A stretch of DNA of 64,000 bases from Cyclobacteriaceae bacterium (GTDB lineage: Bacteria; Bacteroidota; Bacteroidia; Cytophagales; Cyclobacteriaceae). The first letter of the stretch is position 1. Every line of letters begins with the position of its first letter. Below are positions 34,882-42,753 of this stretch, piece after piece. The DNA lies in the NCBI GenBank assembly GCA_016787565.1, contig JAEUUG010000012.1, positions 62,001-126,000 of the forward strand. Direction: 5' to 3'. The notes under the pieces are model-generated. The model worked only from the letters and a program-made list of their open reading frames with translations, had not been told where the DNA came from and did not search any database. Position numbers and translations under genes: made by a program.

Positions 34882-35739
34882 CTATTTCTTATGCTTTGTA
34901 ACAAAGGTTAATACCGGGCGCTTGGAGTGGCCAATAACGTCCTCGGCAATACTTCCGGCCAACACATGTGCAAAACCTGTCCGGCCATGGGTGGCCATCG
35001 AAACGAGGTCAGCATTAATGCTGTCGGCAAAGTAAATGATACCCTCTTCTTCCGTAATGTCATTAAACACGTTGATAGTATAATTTTTTAGCTGAAGTTT
35101 CTTGGCGAAATCCTGCATATACTTTTTCACAATAGCATCACGCTGAAAGTTACCCGGAGTATTGATACGCACCAGATGAATGGTGGAGTCGTATAATTGT
35201 TGTGCGCGTTTTACAATGCGCGAAAATACTTCCTCATCCTTGCTCATGGATGTGGCGTATACAATGTTTTTAAAATCAAGCGATGCAGGTTTTTTATATA
35301 CGGTTAACACCGGACAGTGAGCATGCCGTACTACTTTTTCTGTATTTGAGCCAATGATCATCTGCTCAAGGTCAGTCCGCCCAGATGTGCCCATTACTAC
35401 CAAATCAACTTTCTGTTCAGTAATAATCTTAGTCATGCCGTGAAAAGGATTGCCCAGTCGAAGTTCCTGTTTAACTTTTATTCCGTCCAACTTTGGATCT
35501 TCGGCAGCCTTCGCCATTTGCTTCTTGGTCTTCTCAATTAACCGCATGGTAAAGAGTCTGTCTTCCCAACTGCTTTCCCGCGATGCTTCACCTTCAATAT
35601 TAAATGAACCACCTGTAGCCTCTTCTACTACATGTAGTAAAATAAGTTCAGAGTTTGCTTTTCTTGCAATGTCAGCTGCAACATCAATGGCGATTTGTGC
35701 AGGTTTGGAGAAATCCGTTGGGACGAGTATTTTTTTCAT
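34882..35739 (-). CDS. Universal stress protein, two UspA domains
   Basis: 285 residues. Domain 1 starts KKILVPTDFSKPAQIAIDVA and has VMGTSGRTDLEQMIIGSNTEKVV; domain 2 starts FKNIVYATSMSKDEEVF and has MATHGRTGFAHVLAGSIAEDVIG, so both carry the GxxG-type nucleotide loop, unlike the second domain of the homologue at 19680-20507. Divergent from the alkB-type gene. Confidence 0.92.
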   Translation of the reverse strand: MKKILVPTDFSKPAQIAIDVAADIARKANSELILLHVVEEATGGSFNIEGEASRESSWEDRLFTMRLIEKTKKQMAKAAEDPKLDGIKVKQELRLGNPFHGMTKIITEQKVDLVVMGTSGRTDLEQMIIGSNTEKVVRHAHCPVLTVYKKPASLDFKNIVYATSMSKDEEVFSRIVKRAQQLYDSTIHLVRINTPGNFQRDAIVKKYMQDFAKKLQLKNYTINVFNDITEEEGIIYFADSINADLVSMATHGRTGFAHVLAGSIAEDVIGHSKRPVLTFVTKHKK

Positions 35740-35905
35740 TTGGCGCTAAATTTTTTTTGTTCCAGTGTAATATGGTAAAAGTAGCGATTTCATCAAAAAA
35801 TAAAAATGATTAATATCAGCGTACATCCGATTGAAATGCTGTGAAATCACCCTTGTATTCTTTCGTCAACAGCCCGTTACATGCTTTTTTTGTATTTTAG
35901 TTTTC

Positions 35906-37009
35906 ATGAATTCAGCTCTTAAAAAAACGGGGTTCTACTCGGCTTTTATTCTTCCAGCCTTAGTCGTTGCCGGTTTTTACCTGGGTGGAAAATGGAACTA
36001 CCTGGCAATATTCTTCACATTTATCTTTTTACCGGTGGTCGATTCTCTTATTGGTCTTGATACATCCAATTTTCCCGATGAGGAAGCCAGCGTCAAAGGC
36101 AAAGAACGCTATTATCGTTTCATTACGTACGTATGGACCTATGTACAAATCGCCTTTGTAGTTTGGGGACTTTATGTGATCAGCAATGGACAGATTCAAT
36201 CCATCGCTGCGTGGATAGGCTTTTGCATCAGTTTTGGCTTGGTTACAGGTGGAATTGGAATAACGGTAGCACACGAACTCGGTCATAAGCATACGGCTCT
36301 GGAAAGGTTTTACAGTAAACTCCTCCTCATGACAGTCTGCTACATGCATTTTTATATTGAACATAACCGTGGCCATCATGTGCAGGTTGCCACTCCGGAA
36401 GATCCGGCCACGGCCCGTAAAAATGAAAACTTCTATGCCTTTTGGTTTCGCTCCGTGTTCCATGGTTATGCACACGCCTGGAAACTGGAACACGACCGGT
36501 TAAACCGAAAAAATATTTCTGCCTGGAGTCTCCAGAATGAAATGATTGGATACACCCTGTTGCCCATTATTTTTTGCTTCTTCCTTATGGTTGTGTTGAG
36601 TCTTTTTCATAATCGAGTCGTTTGGGAGGTTCCCCTGTTTTTCTTCATGCAAAGTTTTTTTGCCTTTACCTTACTGGAACTGGTTAACTATGTAGAGCAT
36701 TATGGTATTCTCCGAAAACAACTTGAGCCGGGAAAGTATGAACGGGTCAATCCACTTCACTCGTGGAATGCCAGTCACCTCATCAGTAACTTTTTCTTAT
36801 TTCAACTGCAGCGACATAGCGATCATCATGCCCATGCCAATAAGCGATACCAGATACTCAATCATTACGATGAAAGCCCGCAGTTACCCTTCGGTTACCC
36901 AACCATGATTCTGCTTGCACTCGTACCACCCTTGTGGTTTGGCGTGATGAATCCGCGATTAGAAACGTGGCGTGATCAATCGCTCTCAAATACGTTATCC
37001 GGAGTATAA
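35906..37009 (+). CDS. alkB: AlkB-type membrane di-iron monooxygenase (alkane 1-monooxygenase family)
   Basis: 367 residues from the ATG at 35906 (MNSALKKTGFYSAFILPALV); an upstream frame would add 25 residues without support. Several transmembrane helices surround the histidine boxes HELGHKHT, EHNRGHHVQVATPEDPA and LQRHSDHHAHANKRYQ, with the extra NYVEHYG motif characteristic of AlkB hydroxylases. These ligate the di-iron site that hydroxylates terminal carbons of alkanes or fatty-acyl-like chains. No rubredoxin or rubredoxin reductase gene is adjacent, so the electron donor is elsewhere. Confidence 0.9.
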   Translation: MNSALKKTGFYSAFILPALVVAGFYLGGKWNYLAIFFTFIFLPVVDSLIGLDTSNFPDEEASVKGKERYYRFITYVWTYVQIAFVVWGLYVISNGQIQSIAAWIGFCISFGLVTGGIGITVAHELGHKHTALERFYSKLLLMTVCYMHFYIEHNRGHHVQVATPEDPATARKNENFYAFWFRSVFHGYAHAWKLEHDRLNRKNISAWSLQNEMIGYTLLPIIFCFFLMVVLSLFHNRVVWEVPLFFFMQSFFAFTLLELVNYVEHYGILRKQLEPGKYERVNPLHSWNASHLISNFFLFQLQRHSDHHAHANKRYQILNHYDESPQLPFGYPTMILLALVPPLWFGVMNPRLETWRDQSLSNTLSGV

Positions 37010-37163
37010 ATTTTTCTATGGCGAAGCCGCGAATTTCCAGAATAGAATTAGCTTGTTGTACCGTTGGAATTGCTTTGTGATCGGTGATCTGAAAACAAAG
37101 CAACCGACTGTGAAAATCATGTAAATCCTGTTTAACTTGCTGCTTCAAACAAACGATTGAAAC

Positions 37164-38474
37164 ATGGCGCTTGTAGAGTTGATCATGCCTAAAATGGGCG
37201 AAAGTATCATGGAGGCTACGATCCTGACCTGGCTAAAAAAGCCGGGAGATAAAATTGAACAGGACGAATCTGTTCTGGAAGTGGCTACCGATAAAGTAGA
37301 TACAGAAGTTCCCTCTACGCATGCTGGCATCCTGAAAGAGATACTTGCCAAAGAAGGTGACGTTGTAAAAGTTGGATTACCAATCGCAGTTATTACGACC
37401 GATGGCAACGATCAAAAAGTTACACCTGCGCCTGTTGCGGAAATTCAAAAGATTGAAGACACAGACCGCTTGACCGAAGAGCCCGTTGCCGTTGCTTCAT
37501 CCAGCAATGGAAAATCCCATGAATCAGATTACAAGGCTTCCGATAGATTTTACTCCCCACTCGTGAAGAATATTGCGAGGGAAGAAAATATCGCTATAGC
37601 GGAATTAGAGACAATATCGGGTACGGGTAATGAAGGAAGGGTCACAAAAAAAGATATTCTTAACTACGTACAACACCGGAAGCTTGGTGTGACCGTTCAA
37701 GCCGTTCAGCTTGCCAAAAGCACTGCTTCAACCGCTGGTCAAAAAGTACCCGTATCGATTAGCGGAGGAGATGAAATCATTGAAATGGACAGAATGCGGA
37801 AGATGATTGCCGAGCGCATGATCGACTCAAAACGCATCTCTGCGCACGTTACCTCTTTTGTGGAAGCCGATGTTACCAACATCGTGTTGTGGCGCAATAA
37901 AGTCAAGAATGATTTTCAGAAACGCGATGGCGATGTGTTGACCTTTACACCCATCTTCATTGAAGCCGTAGTGAACGCCATTAAAGATTTCCCGATGATT
38001 AATGTACAGGTAGATGGCGACCGCATCATCAAGAAAAAAGAAATAAACATCGGTATGGCCGTGGCGCTTCCGTCCGGAAACCTGATTGTTCCCGTCATCA
38101 AAAATGCCGATCAGTATAATATTGCCGGCCTGGCAAAAATCGTTAACGATCTGGCCAAACGTGCGCGCGATAATAAACTCAAACCCGATGAGCTTGCCGG
38201 TGGCACATTTACAATCTCCAATGTTGGTTCGTTCGGAAATGTAATGGGCACACCCATCATTGTTCAGCCGCAGGTGGCCATCCTGGCCTTGGGCGCTATT
38301 CAGAAAAAACCTGCTGTACTCGAAACACCGTATGGCGATGTCATTGCTATACGCCACAAAATGTTCTTGTCGCACTCCTACGATCACCGTGTGGTGGATG
38401 GCGCACTGGGTGGCAGCCTCGTGCGGAGAGTGGCCGACTACCTGGAGAAGTTTGATTTGAATCGTCCGATCTGA
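37164..38474 (+). CDS. 2-oxoacid dehydrogenase E2 (dihydrolipoyl acyltransferase)
   Basis: 436 residues with the three E2 parts: lipoyl domain (1-78) with lipoyl-lysine in VATDKVDTEVPS, a flexible linker, an E3-binding domain (about 122-160: FYSPLVKNIAREENI ... GRVTKKDILNYV), and a catalytic domain ending with HSYDHRVVDGALGG. It could serve pyruvate, 2-oxoglutarate or branched-chain complexes; the QxVxxA-like and EMDRMRKMIAERM features fit branched-chain or pyruvate type but this is not decisive. No E1 or E3 gene is nearby. Confidence 0.92.
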   Translation: MALVELIMPKMGESIMEATILTWLKKPGDKIEQDESVLEVATDKVDTEVPSTHAGILKEILAKEGDVVKVGLPIAVITTDGNDQKVTPAPVAEIQKIEDTDRLTEEPVAVASSSNGKSHESDYKASDRFYSPLVKNIAREENIAIAELETISGTGNEGRVTKKDILNYVQHRKLGVTVQAVQLAKSTASTAGQKVPVSISGGDEIIEMDRMRKMIAERMIDSKRISAHVTSFVEADVTNIVLWRNKVKNDFQKRDGDVLTFTPIFIEAVVNAIKDFPMINVQVDGDRIIKKKEINIGMAVALPSGNLIVPVIKNADQYNIAGLAKIVNDLAKRARDNKLKPDELAGGTFTISNVGSFGNVMGTPIIVQPQVAILALGAIQKKPAVLETPYGDVIAIRHKMFLSHSYDHRVVDGALGGSLVRRVADYLEKFDLNRPI

Positions 38475-38492
38475 AATTAAATACACACCAAA

Positions 38493-38526
38493 ACCCGGAA
38501 GCCTTTAAAAACCTTCCGGGTTTTTC
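38493..38526 (+). terminator. Intrinsic terminator of the E2 gene
   Basis: ACCCGGAAG and CTTCCGGGT form a perfect stem around an 11-nt A-rich loop, followed by TTTTTCTATTTTT. It ends the E2 transcript 18 nt after its stop and lies just before the ParA-like gene. Confidence 0.88.
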
Positions 38527-38537
38527 TATTTTTAGGA

Positions 38538-39161
38538 ATGGCAAAAGTCATCTCTTTCATCAGCCGCAAAGGCGGAACCGGCAAAACCACCAACGCCATT
38601 AACCTGGCTACTACACTCCATCACATCGGTAAAAAAATTCTGCTGGTTGAAACGGATATGAACTTTACACTGAACACACTCCGCAAAATGGAGTTGTTCA
38701 AAACAAAGGAAGGCACAGCGGGCTTTGAAATTCTTGGCTCAAACGATCACGAGGTTGCCAATGAATTGATGGAAATCAAAGAAAGTAAACGCACCGATAT
38801 CATCGTGGTTGACAGTGCGGGAAAAACCACCGATGAAGGAATCAAGAAGCTATGTCTTGTCAGCGATATCGTTATTGTGCCCACCAGCCTGACGCAGAAT
38901 GATTTGCTGGTAACCTATCAAACCGTAACGGATCTTGCCCCGGCAAGGGAACTCAACCCTAAACTCAAAATTCTAATTCTTCCTAACCGGATACACAGCG
39001 CCACCAACTTGTATACAGTGCGGGAGAATTTGAAAAACCTCAATGCGATTATCCTTCCCCTCATCGTGCCCCAGAAAAATCTTTTTGTAAATTTCAGTAC
39101 GCTGGAAGCGGAGAAGGAGTATTATCCGGTAGCCCAGGAGATTTTAAAATACCTGTCATGA
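38538..39161 (+). CDS. ParA/MinD-like ATPase (orphan)
   Basis: 207 residues. Deviant Walker A ISRKGGTGKTTNAINLA (signature lysine and catalytic lysine) near residues 8-24, a VETDMNFT switch I-like segment, and Walker B IIVVDSAGK. ParA-type ATPases bind nucleoid DNA as dimers and position plasmids, chromosomes or protein cargo. No parB and no parS-like site are seen; instead it overlaps a small gene of unknown family by ATGA. A chromosomal cargo-positioning role is inferred. Confidence 0.88.
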   Translation: MAKVISFISRKGGTGKTTNAINLATTLHHIGKKILLVETDMNFTLNTLRKMELFKTKEGTAGFEILGSNDHEVANELMEIKESKRTDIIVVDSAGKTTDEGIKKLCLVSDIVIVPTSLTQNDLLVTYQTVTDLAPARELNPKLKILILPNRIHSATNLYTVRENLKNLNAIILPLIVPQKNLFVNFSTLEAEKEYYPVAQEILKYLS

Positions 39162-39511
39162 GCAAGAAGAAGAATACGCTTAAGGATCTGGATGATTTCC
39201 TCAAACAACAGGCCGCTATGTTGGTGGCCCCCGAAAAACTTTCGGGCAAATCGGAAGAGCCAACTACAGTTCATCAACCCGTCACACCCGAAAGAGAAAT
39301 CACAGTCAATATCATTCTTGATAATTTGAAAGCGCTTTCCCGTTCAGAGACCTCTACTTTCCGAGAACATCTATACCACATCATTATACAAACACTGGAA
39401 GCGCAGTCCCATTCGACCCCTGAAGATAAAATACTGATCAATACAGCCCTCTACCTGAAAAGCGGTGACAACTGGAAAGATGCTATTCGTGCCTACTGGA
39501 AGAACCGATAA
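39158..39511 (+). CDS. Small partner protein of the ParA-like ATPase, unknown family
   Basis: 117 residues, not recognised. A lysine-rich N-terminus (MSKKKNTLKDLDDFLKQQ), a low-complexity linker to about residue 48, then a predicted helical segment (NIILDNLKALSRSETSTFREHLYHIIIQTLEA) and C-terminal INTALYLKSGDNWKDAIRAYWKNR. Short basic N-termini on ParA partners often stimulate the ATPase, so this may be the activator or adaptor; inference from position and size. Confidence 0.75.
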   Translation: MSKKKNTLKDLDDFLKQQAAMLVAPEKLSGKSEEPTTVHQPVTPEREITVNIILDNLKALSRSETSTFREHLYHIIIQTLEAQSHSTPEDKILINTALYLKSGDNWKDAIRAYWKNR

Positions 39512-39588
39512 TCCAGATGGATTAAATTACGAGTTGTAGATACCAGTATATTTTCAAATCTTCACGCCTTAAATCTAAACTCATTGAC

Positions 39589-40968
39589 ATGACATCATCG
39601 GAAAACAGGGGACAGTGGGGTTCCAAATTTGGCTTTATCATGGCAGCAGCAGGTTCGGCTGTAGGCTTGGGGAATATCTGGCGATTCCCCTATATAACAG
39701 GACAAAATGGTGGAGGAGCATTTGTATTCGTTTATATACTGTGCGTTCTGCTGATCGGACTACCCCTCATCTATAATGAAGTAGCCTTGGGGCGATTTAC
39801 GAGAAAAAATACCATTGGTGCTTTTCGCGATACCGGTGCGAATAAATTCTGGCTGGCTATGGGGGCCGTGCTTGCACTTTGTGTCAGCTTCTTTGTGTTG
39901 AGCTATTACAGTGTAATTGCCGGCTGGACGATCGGGTATATCATCAGTGAGTTCACAGACTTTATTCATGATTTTAAAACATTCCAGGCAACCCCTGCTT
40001 ATGTCATCCCATTTTTCGGTGCATTCATGGTGATAACCATTCTGATTGTACTGGGTGGTGTCTCCGGAGGAATTGAAAAGGCATCGAAAGTACTCATGCC
40101 GTTGTTATTTGTATTGGTGTTTCTTGTTATGCTGAGAAGCCTTACGCTTCCTGGTGCGATGGAAGGTGTGCGCTATTACCTCACACCCGATTTCTCAAAA
40201 ATTACCGGAAAGGTAGTGCTGGCCGCGTTAGGACAGGCTTTCTTCTCGCTTTCTGTAGGTTGGGGTATTCTAATCACCTATGGATCGTATTTACCCAAAG
40301 ATCAGAACATTGTAAGCAGTGGTTTATGGATTGGTTTCATGGACACTATGGTAGCCTTACTGGCTGGCTTAATGATTTTCCCTGCTGTGTTTTCGTTTGG
40401 AAAAGATCCTGCACAAGGCACCGCGTTAGTATTTCAGGTACTGCCCGATATTTTCAACTCCATGCCAACAGGCGGAAGGGTTGTTGGGGCATCCTTCTTC
40501 CTGTTACTTTGTGTAGCCGCCCTTACTTCCTCAATATCCATGATCGAAGTGCCGGCTTCCTACCTCATTGATGAAAAGAAGTGGAGCAGAAAGAAAGCTG
40601 CCTGGACGGTAGGCATCCTTGCCTTTATCGTGGGCATTCCTTCTGCTTTATCGGGTGGAGCCTCTGATCTTTTCACGAACATGCAAATACCGTTTTTCGG
40701 AGGGACAACCAAAACTGGATTTCTGGATATTATGGATGCTTTGTTTGGCGAACTCTTTATTGTGATCGTAGCCCTTATGACCAGTATCTATGTTGGCTGG
40801 ATCATGAACGTAAAAGATATTGCCGCTGAAATTTCCAGTGGCTCTCCGTTTTTCGGTAAGAAGATTATCGGAAACCTTACACCAGCAATCCTGTGGACAT
40901 TTTTTATTAGATATGTTTGTCCGATAGTGATTGCCCTCGTACTGTTGAGTACGATCGGTATTATTTAA
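39589..40968 (+). CDS. Neurotransmitter:sodium symporter (NSS/SNF) family transporter
   Basis: 459 residues with about eleven hydrophobic helices. Helix 1 carries the sodium/substrate site AAGSAVGLGNIWRFPYITGQNGGGAFV, and the unwound part of helix 6 is in AALGQAFFSLSVGWGILITYGSY. Bacterial members import amino acids with sodium (LeuT/Tyt1 type). The exact substrate cannot be assigned. Its terminator lies inside the convergent phosphatase gene. Confidence 0.94.
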   Translation: MTSSENRGQWGSKFGFIMAAAGSAVGLGNIWRFPYITGQNGGGAFVFVYILCVLLIGLPLIYNEVALGRFTRKNTIGAFRDTGANKFWLAMGAVLALCVSFFVLSYYSVIAGWTIGYIISEFTDFIHDFKTFQATPAYVIPFFGAFMVITILIVLGGVSGGIEKASKVLMPLLFVLVFLVMLRSLTLPGAMEGVRYYLTPDFSKITGKVVLAALGQAFFSLSVGWGILITYGSYLPKDQNIVSSGLWIGFMDTMVALLAGLMIFPAVFSFGKDPAQGTALVFQVLPDIFNSMPTGGRVVGASFFLLLCVAALTSSISMIEVPASYLIDEKKWSRKKAAWTVGILAFIVGIPSALSGGASDLFTNMQIPFFGGTTKTGFLDIMDALFGELFIVIVALMTSIYVGWIMNVKDIAAEISSGSPFFGKKIIGNLTPAILWTFFIRYVCPIVIALVLLSTIGII

Positions 40969-40985
40969 TCACTCACTTCATCACC

Positions 40986-42635
40986 TCATTCAAATAATTC
41001 CCCAATGGGTTGCCCGGTGCAGCCATTGGGGAATTTGATTTTTAGCAACACCGAAAGGGTTGGTGCTATATCCGTAATCGGGTGGTACTGTACAGAGGAT
41101 CCCTGTTTAATTCCCTTTCCAAAGAAAATAACCGGAACGTGCGTATCGTACGAATACGGGGAGCCATGTGTTGTACCCTGAATGCGTGTGGCATCAAACC
41201 ATCCCGGCTCCAGCACTACAATGATATCGCCAGAACGCTTCGGGTTATAACCCCGCGCGACCATACCCTTTAAACCTGCCTCACCAAAATTTGCCAAACG
41301 CAAGGTGTTCTCGGAATATACATTTGCCACGCCCCGGGTAGCCATCATGTATTTCGTTATTAATTCTGTTACAATGAGCAAGTCAATTCCAGAAGACCGT
41401 GGATCATTTCCGAAAGCTCCCGACCGCAGAAATATCTGCTCGTTGCTCATATTCTCGATCACTTCTCTCCCTGGAAAAAAATTCAATAAATAAGCCTCCA
41501 GATTAGCGCGCACATTGCGCTCACTATAATACCCCGCAGGTATTTTATTGTCGATGAGGTACTGCGGAACATCCGCTACAGCGTGGTCGGCTGTCAGAAA
41601 AACGGTATAGTTTTGCGCACCAACCTTTGTGTCCAGCGTTGTGAGCAGGTCTTCAATATTTTTATCGAGGCGTATATACATATCCTCAACTTCCACCGCA
41701 TTGGGGCCCAATAAATGACCTAAATAATCCGTTGCCGAAAATGAAATCGCCAAAAAATCAGTCCACTCATCCTGCCCAAGCGATTCACCGGCAAGGGAAG
41801 CTTTTACCATATCCATTATGTAATCGTTGGAGAATGGTGTATAGGTTAGGAGTTCAAAATTTCCATTGGTTTTACGAAGCTCACTGAGGTTATAGGGAAA
41901 GGAAGGTTTATCCTTACCTCTAAGTTTTCCTTCGTAAGGTGATTCATCCGGACCGCTTTCCGTGTACTGATCAATGGGATAATAGGTTTTCCACTCCTGC
42001 GAAAGATATTTATCTGCCAAATTCTGCTTATTAAATTTTTCAACCCATTCCGGCAACTTGGCCATATAGTACGTGCTGGTGATAAATTTTCCGGTTTTGC
42101 CGTCATACCAATAGGCACCATTGGGCGTGTGCCCCGCAGGAAGAACAGCGCCCCGATCTTTAATAGAAATGCCAATAACTTTTGATCGCTTTTGTGTGCT
42201 GAGTTTGAGCTCATCGGAAATGGTTGAAGAGAGCATGCGCCACGGTGAAACATCGCCATTACCCTCGGCATTACCAACAGGCTTGTAGCGGGCGTCCTCC
42301 ACACAGTTCACCGTTTTTCTAGTTTCTTTATCATAAAAATCGTTACCAATAATTCCATGAATGGCCGGTGTAGTTCCAGTATAAACCGATGCGTGGCCGG
42401 GGCCAGTAACGGTTGGAGCATAATTATAGTGGGCATTTTTTAACATGAAGCCCTGATTCATTAGTCGTTTGAAACCACCTTCACCAAACTTTGGAGCAAA
42501 GCGATACAAGTACTCTTGCCGCATCTGGTCGACTACAATACCAACAACCAGTTTCGGCTGCTCCTGAGAGGATGTTTGTTGCGCTCCAGTAGCAAGAGCG
42601 ATCAGACAAAAAAGACAAACTATAACACTACGCAT
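40986..42635 (-). CDS. pafA: PafA-type alkaline phosphatase (alkaline phosphatase superfamily)
   Basis: 549 residues with a signal peptide (VCLFCLIALATGAQQ). The catalytic threonine is in YAPTVTGPGHASVYTGTTPAIHG; metal ligands are in GIVVDQMRQEY, ATDYLGHLLGP and FLTADHAVAD, plus TTHGSPYSYDTHVPVIFFG at the C-terminal side. This is the Bacteroidota-type phosphate-irrepressible periplasmic phosphatase that hydrolyses phosphomonoesters. No Pho regulator is near. Confidence 0.9.
   Translation of the reverse strand: MRSVIVCLFCLIALATGAQQTSSQEQPKLVVGIVVDQMRQEYLYRFAPKFGEGGFKRLMNQGFMLKNAHYNYAPTVTGPGHASVYTGTTPAIHGIIGNDFYDKETRKTVNCVEDARYKPVGNAEGNGDVSPWRMLSSTISDELKLSTQKRSKVIGISIKDRGAVLPAGHTPNGAYWYDGKTGKFITSTYYMAKLPEWVEKFNKQNLADKYLSQEWKTYYPIDQYTESGPDESPYEGKLRGKDKPSFPYNLSELRKTNGNFELLTYTPFSNDYIMDMVKASLAGESLGQDEWTDFLAISFSATDYLGHLLGPNAVEVEDMYIRLDKNIEDLLTTLDTKVGAQNYTVFLTADHAVADVPQYLIDNKIPAGYYSERNVRANLEAYLLNFFPGREVIENMSNEQIFLRSGAFGNDPRSSGIDLLIVTELITKYMMATRGVANVYSENTLRLANFGEAGLKGMVARGYNPKRSGDIIVVLEPGWFDATRIQGTTHGSPYSYDTHVPVIFFGKGIKQGSSVQYHPITDIAPTLSVLLKIKFPNGCTGQPIGELFE
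40996..41043 (+). terminator. Hairpin terminator of the NSS transporter gene, inside the convergent pafA-like CDS
   Basis: A perfect 13-bp stem AATTCCCCAATGG (40996-41008) / CCATTGGGGAATT (41023-41035) with a 14-nt loop is followed on the plus strand by TGATTTTT. On the minus strand no T-run follows. It covers codons of the last residues FPNGCTGQPIGEL of the phosphatase. Confidence 0.7.
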
Positions 42636-42753
42636 AAAGAAAAGTTGAATCGCAAGTTAATCAATCCGGTCAATGCCGGAATTAATATTATATGAAGGTT
42701 GCACTACCTGTTGTTGAATTTTCAACATAGAATAATTCCGCATTCTGTTATCG

